64,000 bases of DNA from Blautia parvula (GCF_020215665.1 NZ_CP084061.1:5492501-5556500); one strand, 5' to 3'; positions 26,652-36,072 are shown, counted from the first letter of the stretch. Numbers and translations: made by a program. Notes: generated by a model not told the origin, from the sequence alone.

Positions 26652-27815
26652 ATGCTGGAAGAAAACATGATGATACAATTTTTAAAAAAATTTGATGAAT
26701 ATCCGTTTCTGGTGAAAGCATCAGGGAAGGAGTATCTGATCGGAGAGGGAAGTCCCCTGTTTACGGTAAACTGCCATAAAATGATTCCCATGAAGGAGCT
26801 GGTCACGAGCACCTCCCTGGCATTGGGAGAGGCGTACATGAACGATGATCTGGAAATAGAAGGGGATTTATACGAGGCGCTGGATCATTTTCTGGGGCAG
26901 ATGGATAAGTTCTCCACGGATCGAAAGGTTCTGAAAAAGCTCATTTTCTCCTCCACAACGAAAAAGAACCAGCAGAAAGAAGTCAGGAGCCATTATGATA
27001 TAGGAAACGACTTTTACAAGCTCTGGCTGGATGAGACTATGAGCTATTCCTGCGGATATTTTCTTCATGAGGATGATACACTGTACCAGGCACAGGTCAA
27101 TAAGGTGGACTATATTTTACAGAAACTGTATCTGAAAGAGGGGATGAGCCTGCTGGATATCGGATGCGGCTGGGGATTTCTTCTCATAGAGGCAGCTAAA
27201 AAATATAAGGTCAAAGGCACAGGAATCACTCTGAGCAAAGAACAGTATAAAGTATTCCGGAAACGAATCCAGGAGGAAGGGCTGGAGGACCTGCTCACAG
27301 TGGAGCTTATGGATTACAGGGAGCTTGAGAAAAGTGAGTGGAGATTTGACCGGGTTGTGAGTGTGGGCATGGCGGAACATGTGGGACGTGAGAACTACAA
27401 GCTGTTTACAGACTGTATCAGCCACGTTCTGCAGCCGGGAGGTCTGCTTCTTCTGCATTTTATCAGTGAGTTAAAAGAGCATCCCGGGGACCCCTGGATC
27501 AAGAAATATATCTTTCCCGGCGGTGTTGTGCCGAGCCTCAGGGAAATGGTCTCCTATCTGGCGGAGGACGGCTTTCATGTGATGGATGTAGAGAACCTGC
27601 GGAATCACTATAACCGCACACTTCTGTGCTGGGAGAAGAATTTTAAAGAACACGCAGATGAAGTGAGAGAAATGTTTGATGAGAAATTTGTCCGCATGTG
27701 GGACTTATATCTTGCATCCTGTGCAGCCACTTTTCACAACGGTGTGATAGATATCCATCAGATACTGGCGTCAAAGGGAATCAATAATGAACTGCCGCTG
27801 GTTCGGTGGTACTGA
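26652..27815 (+). CDS. cfa: Cyclopropane-fatty-acid-phospholipid synthase
   Basis: A 387-residue SAM-dependent enzyme. It adds a methylene bridge across the double bond of unsaturated acyl chains in membrane phospholipids. The SAM site is SLLDIGCGWGFLLIEAA (~residue 165), preceded by the family motif HYDIGNDFYKLWLDETMSYSCGYF and followed by VSVGMAEHVGRENY. Length matches the family. I start it at the ATG at 26652, with AAGGAGG upstream; an in-frame ATG at 26553 has no site. It follows the sigma/membrane pair by 200 bp and could be a target of that sigma factor. Confidence 0.94.
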   Translation: MLEENMMIQFLKKFDEYPFLVKASGKEYLIGEGSPLFTVNCHKMIPMKELVTSTSLALGEAYMNDDLEIEGDLYEALDHFLGQMDKFSTDRKVLKKLIFSSTTKKNQQKEVRSHYDIGNDFYKLWLDETMSYSCGYFLHEDDTLYQAQVNKVDYILQKLYLKEGMSLLDIGCGWGFLLIEAAKKYKVKGTGITLSKEQYKVFRKRIQEEGLEDLLTVELMDYRELEKSEWRFDRVVSVGMAEHVGRENYKLFTDCISHVLQPGGLLLLHFISELKEHPGDPWIKKYIFPGGVVPSLREMVSYLAEDGFHVMDVENLRNHYNRTLLCWEKNFKEHADEVREMFDEKFVRMWDLYLASCAATFHNGVIDIHQILASKGINNELPLVRWY

Positions 27816-27830
27816 GAAGAAGAAAAAAGA

Positions 27831-27885
27831 CTGCGGCAGCAGAAGGGGATGGTTTCGATGTCCCGTTTCTGCTGCCGCAGTTATT
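27831..27885. terminator. Bidirectional terminator hairpin
   Basis: CTGCGGCAGCAGAA (27831-27844) pairs with TTCTGCTGCCGCAG (27867-27880). An A-rich tract on its left gives a good T-run for the minus strand; on the plus strand the tail is TTATTT. It separates the convergent cfa and YczE-like genes. Confidence 0.75.
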
Positions 27886-28631
27886 TACATACATGTCTCT
27901 GCCATCCCTGCCAGTGACAGCATCTTTTCCTGAGTAAGGTGATTGAACACAGCGATTACCCGCCCCACACCGATCACAGCGATCACGGTGCCCAGACCGA
28001 TGCCTGTGAGATGTCCGGCAAACAGCAGGCTGACCGCAATGGTGAAGGAGATATTCAGAAGGTCAAAACAGTTTTTGGTAAATCCCACTTTCCAGCCGGT
28101 GCAGTCCGCGATGGCCTGGACGATGCCGTCCCCCGGGTTGGGGATCACGCGCATGTTCAGGGACATGGCAGCCCCGGCTCCGGTCAGCGCTATGGCAAAG
28201 AGTAAAATAAGGATCCTTCCGGCAAAACTGCCCAAAAAGCTACCTGCGTAAGCCGTCTCAAATTCCGGGATCCTGTCTGAGAAAAGATTGAGAAACCGGG
28301 TAAAGACAAGGCTCAGGGGAAGCTGCAGCACATCCATCAGAAGTACCAGCTTCAGATTCGTCCGGTTGGCATGAGCCAGGACCTGCCCTCCTCTGGCAGA
28401 GTATTTTTTATTGCGGACAATGTGGAGGCACATTTCCACCAGGACAAAAATACTGTAAAGGATAAATGTCATGTCTCCGAAGTTCAGATTCCAGATGGAG
28501 GAGATGCTGTAAGAGACGGATATGATGGGAGAGACACCAAGTCCGGATTTGGTGTTCAGGGAAATCCCCAGGGCCAGCAGCAAAAGTCCTGCTGCGTAAT
28601 ACAGCCCCCGGTAAAAAAATGGTTTTTTCAT
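27885..28631 (-). CDS. YczE/YitT-like membrane protein (DUF6198)
   Basis: A 248-residue integral membrane protein with about five hydrophobic helices. The conserved family opening SLNTKSGLGVSPI follows TM1, and a later loop reads MRVIPNPGDGIVQAI, as in YczE/YyaS/YitT proteins. The function is unknown. I prefer the ATG at 28631; a GTG at 28646 would overlap the AGGAAG binding site. It is transcribed alone, away from the surface-protein gene at 28774. Confidence 0.85.
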   Translation of the reverse strand: MKKPFFYRGLYYAAGLLLLALGISLNTKSGLGVSPIISVSYSISSIWNLNFGDMTFILYSIFVLVEMCLHIVRNKKYSARGGQVLAHANRTNLKLVLLMDVLQLPLSLVFTRFLNLFSDRIPEFETAYAGSFLGSFAGRILILLFAIALTGAGAAMSLNMRVIPNPGDGIVQAIADCTGWKVGFTKNCFDLLNISFTIAVSLLFAGHLTGIGLGTVIAVIGVGRVIAVFNHLTQEKMLSLAGMAETCM

Positions 28632-28773
28632 AATGCTTATGTACACTTCCTGTTTTCTTTTATTTACACGTTCTTATCTTACCACACAATAAAATAAAAA
28701 TGAAGAACATTTCGTCCCACTTCCGAATATGTTATAGGAGGCAAAAACCGAAACATAAGCGGGAGGTATGAGG

Positions 28774-31700
28774 ATGGCAGAAAAAAACAGCGGTGCAGAG
28801 GGGCGGACAGCACTCGGTGCGCCGTTTCCATGTGATTCTAAAATGATATTGTTTTCCGGGAGGCCTACAAGCTGGTATGAAGTAGAGATGGTGACAGGCA
28901 GGGCAAAGCTTCGGGGAACCCTGGTTCCTGAGAGAGAGGTAAACGCCATTGGCTACAATGTGCTGGATTCTTATATTTACGGATATGACCAGAAAAGCGG
29001 CCAGTTTGTCCGGGTGGACAGCAGCGGCGCGGCGGAGGTCCTGACACCCAGGCCCCGGGGACTGCCTGCGGCTTTTTATGATGTGGGGACCCTGGATCTG
29101 AACGGGTATTATTATCTGTATGCGTCAGGAGAGCAGAGATTTTATACCGTGGATCTGAGGCCGGGTTCCCCCACGTATTTAAGACTGGTGGACCCGGCTG
29201 CCGGTTATGGGGAGCAGACGGAGAACTACGGCACAGCGCTCACACAGCCCCTTAAGATCGGAGACTGGGTGTGGCAGTCACAGGAAAATGTTCTGTATGG
29301 GGTAGCGGATGACGGAACCGTGTACCGGATTTTTACTGACGGTCAGGTGACAGCCCTTGATACTACAGGGCCTGATCCGGGCAGTACTTTCGGGGCAGCG
29401 GTCATGGACCGGAATGGGGTGCTCTATGCGGTGGCAGGCGGGGACGGAACCATTTACCGGTACCTGATCGAACAGGACAGGGCGCAGGCAGCCCGGTTTT
29501 CCGCAACCGTGCAGAATGCATACCAGGATGGTACCATGTGTCCGTATGCGGCTTTAGAGGTAGATTTTGGTGATGCGCCTGATATCGGAGGCACAGCGGG
29601 AAGCGGGAATTATAATACGCTGCTTGCCAGTGACGGGCCGCGCCACAGAATTGTTGACGGGCTGACTCTGGGACTTCTGGTAACCGGGGAGACAGAAGCA
29701 CATCAGAATGCCGCAGCGGATGGGGATGATCTGGAGCGCCGGATACAGGATGATGCCCTGACTGTTCCTCTGGCTTCCCTGCATGTGACAGACAGCACAT
29801 ATCATGTACTTGCGGGGGTCAGAAACCTTACGGGCACCCCTGCGAATCTGTACGGGTGGATCGATTTTAACAACAACGGGCTTTTTGAGGAGGAGGAATC
29901 GGTACACCTGGTCGTGCCGGCCAGTTCCCAGACCCAGATGATCTCCCTGGATTTTACGGTTCCGCCTTCCGCCAGGCTTCGGCCGGGGCATACATTTTTA
30001 AGACTCCGCCTGACCACGGATGATCTGCCGGAGGGGACATTGCTGGGACAGGACACGAGAAGCGTAGGGCCTGCGTCTGACGGGGAGGTGGAGGACTATA
30101 TCATAGAAATCCATGCGCTGGCAGATCTATCTGTGGAGAAAACGGCTGAACCGGATTCTCTCAATGAGGGGGAACGGATCACCTACCGCATTGTGATCAG
30201 AAACCAGGGTCCTCATCCTGCTCTTGCAGTGCGTCTGACGGATGATATCCCGGAAGAGATTTTTGAGCCTGAATACAGCACAGACAACGGAGGAACATGG
30301 AATCCGTGGACGGGAAGCCTGGAGATTGGGGAGATGCAGGCCGGCGAGGAGCGGGTGGTTCTTATTCGCGGCATCTTCCGCAGCGGCACAGCCACTGAGG
30401 TGGAGAACACGGCCCGCATCACAACAGGCTCCCAGGATGACAATCTGGATAACAACACGTCCACAGTGGTAACTCCGGTTAACCGTTCGGCTGATCTGTC
30501 TGTCACTAAGAAAGCAATCCCTTCTCCGGCTGTTGCAGGGGAACAGGTGGAATTCCTGATAGAAGTCACAAATCATGGGCCGGATGACGCGCTGAATGCC
30601 AGGATGACGGATGATATTCCGGCGGTACTGGAAAGACCTGAGATATCTTATGACCAGGGCGCGTCCTGGCAGGTATTCAGCGGGCAGACCGATGTATTTC
30701 GTGTGCCTTCCGGCAGCAGTGTGACATTCCATATAAGAGGAATGCTTTCGGCGTCGGCCGCAGGCAGTTTTTCCAACAGGGCTGAGGTGCAGTCTGAGAC
30801 ACCGGACCCGGACCTTTCTAACAATACAGATACCATAGAAGTTCCCATTGACCGGTCCGCAGACCTATCCGTGATAAAAAGGGCAGTCCAGGCTGCAGTA
30901 TACGAAGGACAGAGAATCGAATTTACCATAGTGCTTGAAAACAAAGGGCCATCGGATGCGGAAAATGTCACACTGACGGATGCAGTGCCGGCGGAGATCG
31001 TGAACGCTGAATTTTCCCTGAATGGGGGAGGCGTGTGGAATATCTGGAGCGGCTCCTATACCTGGCCCGATTTCCCGGTGGGAAGCAGTGTGACGGTACA
31101 GCTTCGCGGTACGGCAGCCCCCGGATTTACCGGAACAGTGACGAATACGGCGGTGGTGACTTCATCCGTACCGGACCCGAACCCGGATAATAATTCATCC
31201 GAGGATACAGTCACAGTGGAACCGGGCGCAGATCTGACAGTGAGCAAGACAGCAGAGCCGGACAGCATCACAGCAGGACAGAGAGTTGTGTACACCATAA
31301 CAGCCGGCAACCTGGGACCCGGCAGGGCTGAAAATGTTATCATCCGGGATGCAGCGTCCCCGTATCTGATGGAGACAGAGTATTCCATAGACGACGGAAG
31401 GACCTGGCTTCCCTGGAGCGGTTCCTATGCCGTCACATCTCTGGAAGCAGGGGAAAGTGCGGAAATCTCCCTGAGAGGCAGGACAGAGCCGTCCTTTACG
31501 GGCACACTTCGCAACACAGTGTCTGTCAGTTCGGATACACCGGACCCGAACCCGGGGAATAACACAGATGAGACGGAAGTGGTGGTGGATGTGTCGGCAG
31601 ACCTGTCTGTGAGAAAGACGGCAAAACCGAATCCCGCCAAACCCGGCGTACCGGTCACCTATGAAGTTACGGTAAAGAATCTGGGACCGTCGGATGCCGT

Positions 31701-32409
31701 GCAGGTGATTCTGGAGGATGCCATGCCGGCCGTTTTGGTGAACCTGGAGGTCTCCGCAGATGACGGGGAGAACTGGGAACCCTTCAGCGGCTCATGGACA
31801 ACGGAATTTCTGGCTGCGGGTACTTTTGTAAGGCTGCTGCTCAGGGGATTTGTGCCCCATAATGCCACGGGACAGTTGGTAAATACCGTGGAGGTAAGCA
31901 GCAGTACCAGGGACCCCTATCCTGACAACAACAGGTTCGAGCTTGTGACCCCCATCGCGCCCATGCCGGAGTTATTTATCACCAAGACCGCGTATCCGGA
32001 CTGCGCCATACCCTGTGAATATCTGATCTACACCATCCTGGTGGAGAACAGCGGTTCCGCAGACGCGGAAGAGGTGGTGCTCACGGATTACGTTCCGCGG
32101 GAACTTTGTAATCTGCAGTTTTCCGCAGACGGAGGCAGGACCTGGTCAGAGTGGAATGGGTCAGAAGCGATCGGAACGATCAGCAAGGGAGAAACTGTGA
32201 CCATACTCATTGCGGGGATGGTCCGTGGCAGAGCCTGCGGGGTTATCACCAACACCGCATCCGTATTCCGCGCAGGCTCGGAGGAATACTATCCGGATGA
32301 CAGTGTTACCATAACCACGCCGGTAAAACAGTGCTGCTGTTGTGAACCGGGAAGGCCGATCCCTCTGGAAAATAGCAGGGTGTACCGGGATTTCTTCCAT
32401 AACATGTGA
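28774..32409 (+). CDS. Giant DUF11-repeat protein with GEVED domain
   Basis: A 1211-residue surface-type protein. Residues ~1-260 resemble a beta-propeller-like DUF6923 region. A GEVED domain follows around 350-445 (LYGWIDFNNNGLFEEEE). Then come six DUF11 Ig-like repeats, each ~122 residues, opening with ADLSV-K-A-P at about 450, 573, 695, 818, 940 and 1064. A CCCC run lies ~25 residues from the end. There is no signal peptide, LPXTG or C-terminal membrane anchor. The start at 28774 has GGGAGG 7 nt upstream; the ATG at 28768 is too close. The repeats probably form a rod. See the neighbouring ABC transporter and the related DUF11 protein at 36433. Confidence 0.88.
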   Translation: MAEKNSGAEGRTALGAPFPCDSKMILFSGRPTSWYEVEMVTGRAKLRGTLVPEREVNAIGYNVLDSYIYGYDQKSGQFVRVDSSGAAEVLTPRPRGLPAAFYDVGTLDLNGYYYLYASGEQRFYTVDLRPGSPTYLRLVDPAAGYGEQTENYGTALTQPLKIGDWVWQSQENVLYGVADDGTVYRIFTDGQVTALDTTGPDPGSTFGAAVMDRNGVLYAVAGGDGTIYRYLIEQDRAQAARFSATVQNAYQDGTMCPYAALEVDFGDAPDIGGTAGSGNYNTLLASDGPRHRIVDGLTLGLLVTGETEAHQNAAADGDDLERRIQDDALTVPLASLHVTDSTYHVLAGVRNLTGTPANLYGWIDFNNNGLFEEEESVHLVVPASSQTQMISLDFTVPPSARLRPGHTFLRLRLTTDDLPEGTLLGQDTRSVGPASDGEVEDYIIEIHALADLSVEKTAEPDSLNEGERITYRIVIRNQGPHPALAVRLTDDIPEEIFEPEYSTDNGGTWNPWTGSLEIGEMQAGEERVVLIRGIFRSGTATEVENTARITTGSQDDNLDNNTSTVVTPVNRSADLSVTKKAIPSPAVAGEQVEFLIEVTNHGPDDALNARMTDDIPAVLERPEISYDQGASWQVFSGQTDVFRVPSGSSVTFHIRGMLSASAAGSFSNRAEVQSETPDPDLSNNTDTIEVPIDRSADLSVIKRAVQAAVYEGQRIEFTIVLENKGPSDAENVTLTDAVPAEIVNAEFSLNGGGVWNIWSGSYTWPDFPVGSSVTVQLRGTAAPGFTGTVTNTAVVTSSVPDPNPDNNSSEDTVTVEPGADLTVSKTAEPDSITAGQRVVYTITAGNLGPGRAENVIIRDAASPYLMETEYSIDDGRTWLPWSGSYAVTSLEAGESAEISLRGRTEPSFTGTLRNTVSVSSDTPDPNPGNNTDETEVVVDVSADLSVRKTAKPNPAKPGVPVTYEVTVKNLGPSDAVQVILEDAMPAVLVNLEVSADDGENWEPFSGSWTTEFLAAGTFVRLLLRGFVPHNATGQLVNTVEVSSSTRDPYPDNNRFELVTPIAPMPELFITKTAYPDCAIPCEYLIYTILVENSGSADAEEVVLTDYVPRELCNLQFSADGGRTWSEWNGSEAIGTISKGETVTILIAGMVRGRACGVITNTASVFRAGSEEYYPDDSVTITTPVKQCCCCEPGRPIPLENSRVYRDFFHNM

Positions 32410-32424
32410 TTAATGACACATCCC

Positions 32425-32471
32425 CCGGGCTGTCCGGCATATCCCTGTGCGGGGAATACCGGGCAGCCCGG
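32425..32471 (+). terminator. Strong hairpin after the DUF11 gene
   Basis: CCGGGCTGTCCGG (32425-32437) pairs with CCGGGCAGCCCGG (32459-32471) with one G-U pair. The following sequence is only moderately T-rich, so it may act as a weak terminator or mRNA 3' end stabiliser. Confidence 0.55.
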
Positions 32472-32493
32472 CATAATGTAACAAAATGTTCAC

Positions 32494-32521
32494 GTGACAG
32501 AATGGGAAGTTCTGGTATAAT
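32494..32521 (+). promoter_or_regulatory. Promoter of the ABC transporter pair
   Basis: GTGACA (32494-32499), a 16-bp spacer and TATAAT (32516-32521), with TGG directly before the -10. It is about 70 bp before the ATPase start codon. Confidence 0.65.
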
Positions 32522-32588
32522 AGACATATCACTTTATAATTGTCTATTATTTCAAGGCATAAGGGCAGAGCAGGAGAGGAGAAACAGC

Positions 32589-33296
32589 ATGAATTTTGTC
32601 ATAGAACATCTTTCAAAAGCCTTTGAGAAAAAGCAGGTACTAAAGGATATTACATTTACTTTTGACAGTGGAAAGATCTACGGACTTCTGGGAAGAAACG
32701 GGGCAGGCAAGACCACACTTTTTAACTGTCTGAACCGGGACCTGAAGACGGACGGAGGGGATTTCTTCCTGCAGGAGAACGGGGAGAGAGCGGAGTTAGC
32801 GGCGGAGGATATCGGTTATGTCCTGTCAACGCCCACTGTCCCGGAATTTCTCACAGGAAGGGAATTTCTGAAATTTTTTATTGATATCAATGAAAAGAGT
32901 ATTGCGGATATAAAAGATTTGGATGAGTATTTTTCCATTATGAACATTGATGAGGAGGACAGGGATAGGCTTCTCAAAGACTATTCTCATGGTATGAAAA
33001 ATAAGATGCAGATGCTGATCAATATCATCGCACAGCCAAAGCTTCTGCTTCTGGATGAGCCGCTCACATCCCTGGATGTGGTGGTGGCTGAGGAGATGAA
33101 GCAGCTTCTGCGCTCATTGAAAAAGGACAGGATCATTATTTTTTCCACACATATTATGGAGCTGGCTCTTGACCTGTGTGATGAGATCGTGATCCTCAAC
33201 CATGGAGAGCTGGAAGTGGTAGATCCGTCTAATCTGGATAATGGCGGATTTAAGGACAAGATCATACGGGCACTGAAGGAGGAAGAGAATGATTAG
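32589..33296 (+). CDS. ABC transporter ATP-binding protein
   Basis: A 235-residue ATPase of the ABC-2/drug-resistance type. Walker A is GRNGAGKTT, the signature is DYSHGMKNK, Walker B is LLLLDEP and the switch His is in FSTHIMEL. The ATG at 32589 has AGGAG upstream; an earlier in-frame start at 32406 would add 61 residues covering the promoter and hairpin. Its stop overlaps the start of the membrane partner by 8 bp. It lies between two surface-type genes, so export related to that assembly is possible but unproven. Confidence 0.93.
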   Translation: MNFVIEHLSKAFEKKQVLKDITFTFDSGKIYGLLGRNGAGKTTLFNCLNRDLKTDGGDFFLQENGERAELAAEDIGYVLSTPTVPEFLTGREFLKFFIDINEKSIADIKDLDEYFSIMNIDEEDRDRLLKDYSHGMKNKMQMLINIIAQPKLLLLDEPLTSLDVVVAEEMKQLLRSLKKDRIIIFSTHIMELALDLCDEIVILNHGELEVVDPSNLDNGGFKDKIIRALKEEEND

Positions 33297-34869
33297 GACG
33301 TTTCGTATTTCTTTTTCGCTGAAAAATACATACCGTGTGAACACGATCCTCTATTCCCTGAAGCAGATTCCCCTTATCAGGAAGATTCTGCCCCAGAGCC
33401 TCTACAGGAGCCAGGGGCTGAAGATATTTGCCAATATACTGTCCGGCCTGTGGGAAATCGCGGGAACTTTTCTGGGGAAGGTTTTATATCTTCTGATCAT
33501 GGTATTCGGGTTGGGGATGCTCTATGAGAACACAGGGGACGGAAGAATGTTTGTACATATTTTGTTCTTTCTGAGTCTGGTTGGGTCTTATATGAATACC
33601 TATATGTTCAATCCCAGTAATGATAAGTATTATGCCATGATCTTAATGCGTATGGATGCAAGGTCCTATACACTGACGAACTATGCCTATGCGGTGGGAA
33701 AGTGCATCCTGGGATTTCTGCCTTTTACCATTTGGTTTGGGGTGGAGAGAAATATTCCGCTGTGGTGCTGCCTGCTGTTTCCGTTCTTTATCGCGTCAGT
33801 GAAGATGCTGATAGCCTGGAACTATCTGGTTGATTTTAAAAGGACAGGGGAGAGCAGGGATGAGAATCTTCCCGGTAAGCTGGGATGGATACTGACAGCA
33901 GTCCTGCTTGCGGCGGCTTATGGGCTTCCTTATCTGGGAGTGCTTCTGCCTATGTGGCTTATGGCAGCGTTCATGGTGCTTTCCGTGGCGGCGGCCTGCG
34001 GGGCAGCAGTTTATATGGGGCGGTTCGATGAGTACAGAACCCTGTATCAGCAGCTTCTGGCAAAATTCAGAAACGGTATGGATTATAAAGCAACAGTAAA
34101 GGCCGCGGTTGAGGAGCAGAACCGTAAGCTTATCAGCCAGGACACCGGAATTACCAGCAGCAGAAAGGGATTTGAGTATTTTAATGAGCTTTTTGTGCGC
34201 AGGCATCAGAAAATCCTCTGGAAATCGGTGAAGAGGCAGGCGGTTATCTGTCTGTTTCTGTTTGTGGGGATTCTGTTCCTGTTTCAGGTAAACGAGGATA
34301 TCAGGAAACAGATCAACAGGATGCTTATGGTGTTTCTGCCGTACTTTGTGTTTATTATGTATATGATAAACCGGGGGACAAGTTTTACGCAGGCGCTGTT
34401 TATGAATTGTGACCACAGTATGCTCACATACTCTTTTTATAAGAAGCCGGAATTTATTCTGAAGCTGTTCCGCATCCGGCTCAGAGAGATCGTGAAGGTG
34501 AATCTGCTGCCCGCGTCGGTGATCGGTGTGGGGCTGCCGGTGCTGCTGTACTTCTCCGGGGGGACGGATAATCCTGTGAATTATTTGCTGCTGTTTGTGT
34601 CAGTGATGGCTATGAGTGCGTTCTTTTCCGTGCATTACCTGACCTGTTATTATCTGCTGCAGCCTTATAATGCGGGGACAGAGGTGGTCGGGGGGACTTA
34701 CAAAATTGTCACCTGGGCGACCTATATTGTCTGCTTTCTGTTCATGAACTTAAGGATGAGTACACTGGTGTTTGGAACGGTCGTTACCTGCTTTTGTCTG
34801 ATTTACTGTGTGGTGGCCTGTATTGTGGTTTACCGGGTAGCCGGGAGGACATTTCGGATTAGGAATTAG
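33289..34869 (+). CDS. ABC transporter membrane component (ABC-2 like)
   Basis: A 526-residue membrane protein with about ten hydrophobic helices in two groups, separated by a ~100-residue charged region near 235-310. It resembles clostridial ABC-2 permease-like proteins; no catalytic motif is seen. It overlaps the ATPase gene by 8 bp, so the two form one transporter. Its stop is 5 bp from the stop of the convergent Cys-rich gene, with no terminator between them. Confidence 0.82.
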   Translation: MIRTFRISFSLKNTYRVNTILYSLKQIPLIRKILPQSLYRSQGLKIFANILSGLWEIAGTFLGKVLYLLIMVFGLGMLYENTGDGRMFVHILFFLSLVGSYMNTYMFNPSNDKYYAMILMRMDARSYTLTNYAYAVGKCILGFLPFTIWFGVERNIPLWCCLLFPFFIASVKMLIAWNYLVDFKRTGESRDENLPGKLGWILTAVLLAAAYGLPYLGVLLPMWLMAAFMVLSVAAACGAAVYMGRFDEYRTLYQQLLAKFRNGMDYKATVKAAVEEQNRKLISQDTGITSSRKGFEYFNELFVRRHQKILWKSVKRQAVICLFLFVGILFLFQVNEDIRKQINRMLMVFLPYFVFIMYMINRGTSFTQALFMNCDHSMLTYSFYKKPEFILKLFRIRLREIVKVNLLPASVIGVGLPVLLYFSGGTDNPVNYLLLFVSVMAMSAFFSVHYLTCYYLLQPYNAGTEVVGGTYKIVTWATYIVCFLFMNLRMSTLVFGTVVTCFCLIYCVVACIVVYRVAGRTFRIRN

Positions 34870-34874
34870 GGTGT

Positions 34875-35801
34875 TTATGACTCCGGTTCGCTGTTGTCTG
34901 TGGGACAATCAAAGCGGCAGCACTCCAGCGCTTCCAGCTTGGCATAGAGTACCTGTTCCAGGAAAGTGACTTTGGTGACAGTCTGTTGGACGGATTGATT
35001 GACTTTCAGAAGGTCACAGATGTTGTCGGCCAGTTCGATGGCTTTCTGTAGTTTTTCACCTTCTGCATTCAGGATGTGGGCCAAAGCATTTTCCGTCCTG
35101 GCGATTGACTTCAGGATGGCACAGGCAGCGTCGGAACAGGAATTGCAGTTGCAGTCACAGTCGGAATCACAGTCACAGCTGGAATCACAGTCACAGTTAC
35201 AATCACAGTCGGGTCTGCAGGAGCATTTGGAACTGCAGTCACAGTCAGGGTTGCAGGAGCATTTGGAACTGCAGTTACAGTCAGGGTTGCAGCAGCATTT
35301 GGAACTGCAGCCGCAGTCGGGTCTGCAGGAGCATTTGGAACTGCAGCAGCAGTCAGGGTTGCAGCAGCATTTGGAATTGCAGTCACAGTCAGGGTTGCAG
35401 GAGCATTTGGAATTGCAGTCACAGTCAGGGTTGCAGCAGCATTTGGAATTGCAGTCGCAGCCGGGTTTGCAGCAACACCCGGGTTCACAATCACATTTGG
35501 AACTGCAGCACTTGGGGTAGCAATCGCAGTCACAGTCGGTTTTGCAATTGCTGCCTGATTTGCAGCAACCCTTAGAATCACAGTCACAGTCGGGCTTGCA
35601 GCATACTTTAGAATCACAATTGCAGTCAGATTTGCAGCAGCCCTTAGAATTACAGTTCCGATCGGTTTTGCACCTGCAATTCATTTCAGAAATATTCATT
35701 TCACTTATATTCATTTTACAGATATCTGCAGCGGATATATCCGTGCCATATATTTCCTCAGCCAAACTGGCTATAGTTAGAGGTTCTATTTTTTGATTCA
35801 T
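34875..35801 (-). CDS. Cysteine-rich repeat protein with NAEGEK-type C-terminal domain
   Basis: A 308-residue protein of unknown function with about 70 cysteines. Residues ~1-40 are ordinary and lack a signal peptide. Residues ~41-230 are Cys, Asp, Asn, Ser and Lys in units such as CDCNSKCSCNPD (12 residues). Residues ~231-300 are a helical domain with ALAHILNAEGEKLQ, then a leucine-rich stretch ending KLEALECC. The same domain occurs in the proteins at 36125 and 36433. GGGAGAA precedes the ATG. The Cys array could bind metals or be cross-linked by disulfides, as in insoluble spore-coat proteins. The repeats suggest copy number may vary between strains. Confidence 0.85.
   Translation of the reverse strand: MNQKIEPLTIASLAEEIYGTDISAADICKMNISEMNISEMNCRCKTDRNCNSKGCCKSDCNCDSKVCCKPDCDCDSKGCCKSGSNCKTDCDCDCYPKCCSSKCDCEPGCCCKPGCDCNSKCCCNPDCDCNSKCSCNPDCDCNSKCCCNPDCCCSSKCSCRPDCGCSSKCCCNPDCNCSSKCSCNPDCDCSSKCSCRPDCDCNCDCDSSCDCDSDCDCNCNSCSDAACAILKSIARTENALAHILNAEGEKLQKAIELADNICDLLKVNQSVQQTVTKVTFLEQVLYAKLEALECCRFDCPTDNSEPES
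35221..35472 (-). repeat. Seven 36-bp tandem repeats coding Cys-rich 12-mers
   Basis: Seven 36-bp units begin at 35221, 35257, 35293, 35329, 35365, 35401 and 35437 (plus-strand coordinates). Each starts with GAGCATTTGG or CAGCATTTGG and ends in TGCAG. They encode the 12-residue Cys motif in frame. More divergent units continue on both sides (about 35140-35690). Confidence 0.9.
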
Positions 35802-36010
35802 ATATTTCTCCCTGATTAAAAAAAGCCAGAGCGTATTAGAAAATCATTCTCCGCAGACAGTGATAAACTGCGGGCAGGATTAAAGTTTCAAATTCACTCT
35901 AAAGTCCGTTTCCATGCAGATGCACATCGGAAAACAGCAGGACAGTTACCGGACAGCACCGGAATGGCAGCATATTTGTATTTAATATATGCGGGTTTTC
36001 GGATGACGGT

Positions 36011-36039
36011 ACAGGATGTTTTATTGTCCAATATCCTGT
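36011..36039. promoter_or_regulatory. Inverted repeat in the intergenic region 35802-36124
   Basis: ACAGGAT (36011-36017) and ATCCTGT (36033-36039) form an inverted repeat just upstream of the -35 at 36044, a fitting place for an activator. The rest of the 323-bp interval between the divergent Cys-rich and NAEGEK-domain genes holds no open frame I can support. A small GAGCA/TGCTC hairpin lies at 36081-36096. Confidence 0.4.
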
Positions 36040-36043
36040 CCTA

Positions 36044-36072
36044 TTAACTGGAGGCAAGTACCTGCATATATA
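36044..36072 (+). promoter_or_regulatory. Promoter of the NAEGEK-domain / DUF11 operon
   Basis: TTAACT (36044-36049), a 17-bp spacer and TATATA (36067-36072), about 50 bp before the start codon at 36125. Confidence 0.55.

Noticed and set aside
34999-35617. Long open frames antisense and in other frames across the Cys-rich repeat, rich in Gln/Leu/Ser or Ala/Val/Pro.
   Set aside because: They are by-products of the 36-bp repeat, which has no stops in several frames. They lack ribosome binding sites and any fold, while the minus-strand Cys frame has a good start and a conserved C-terminal domain.
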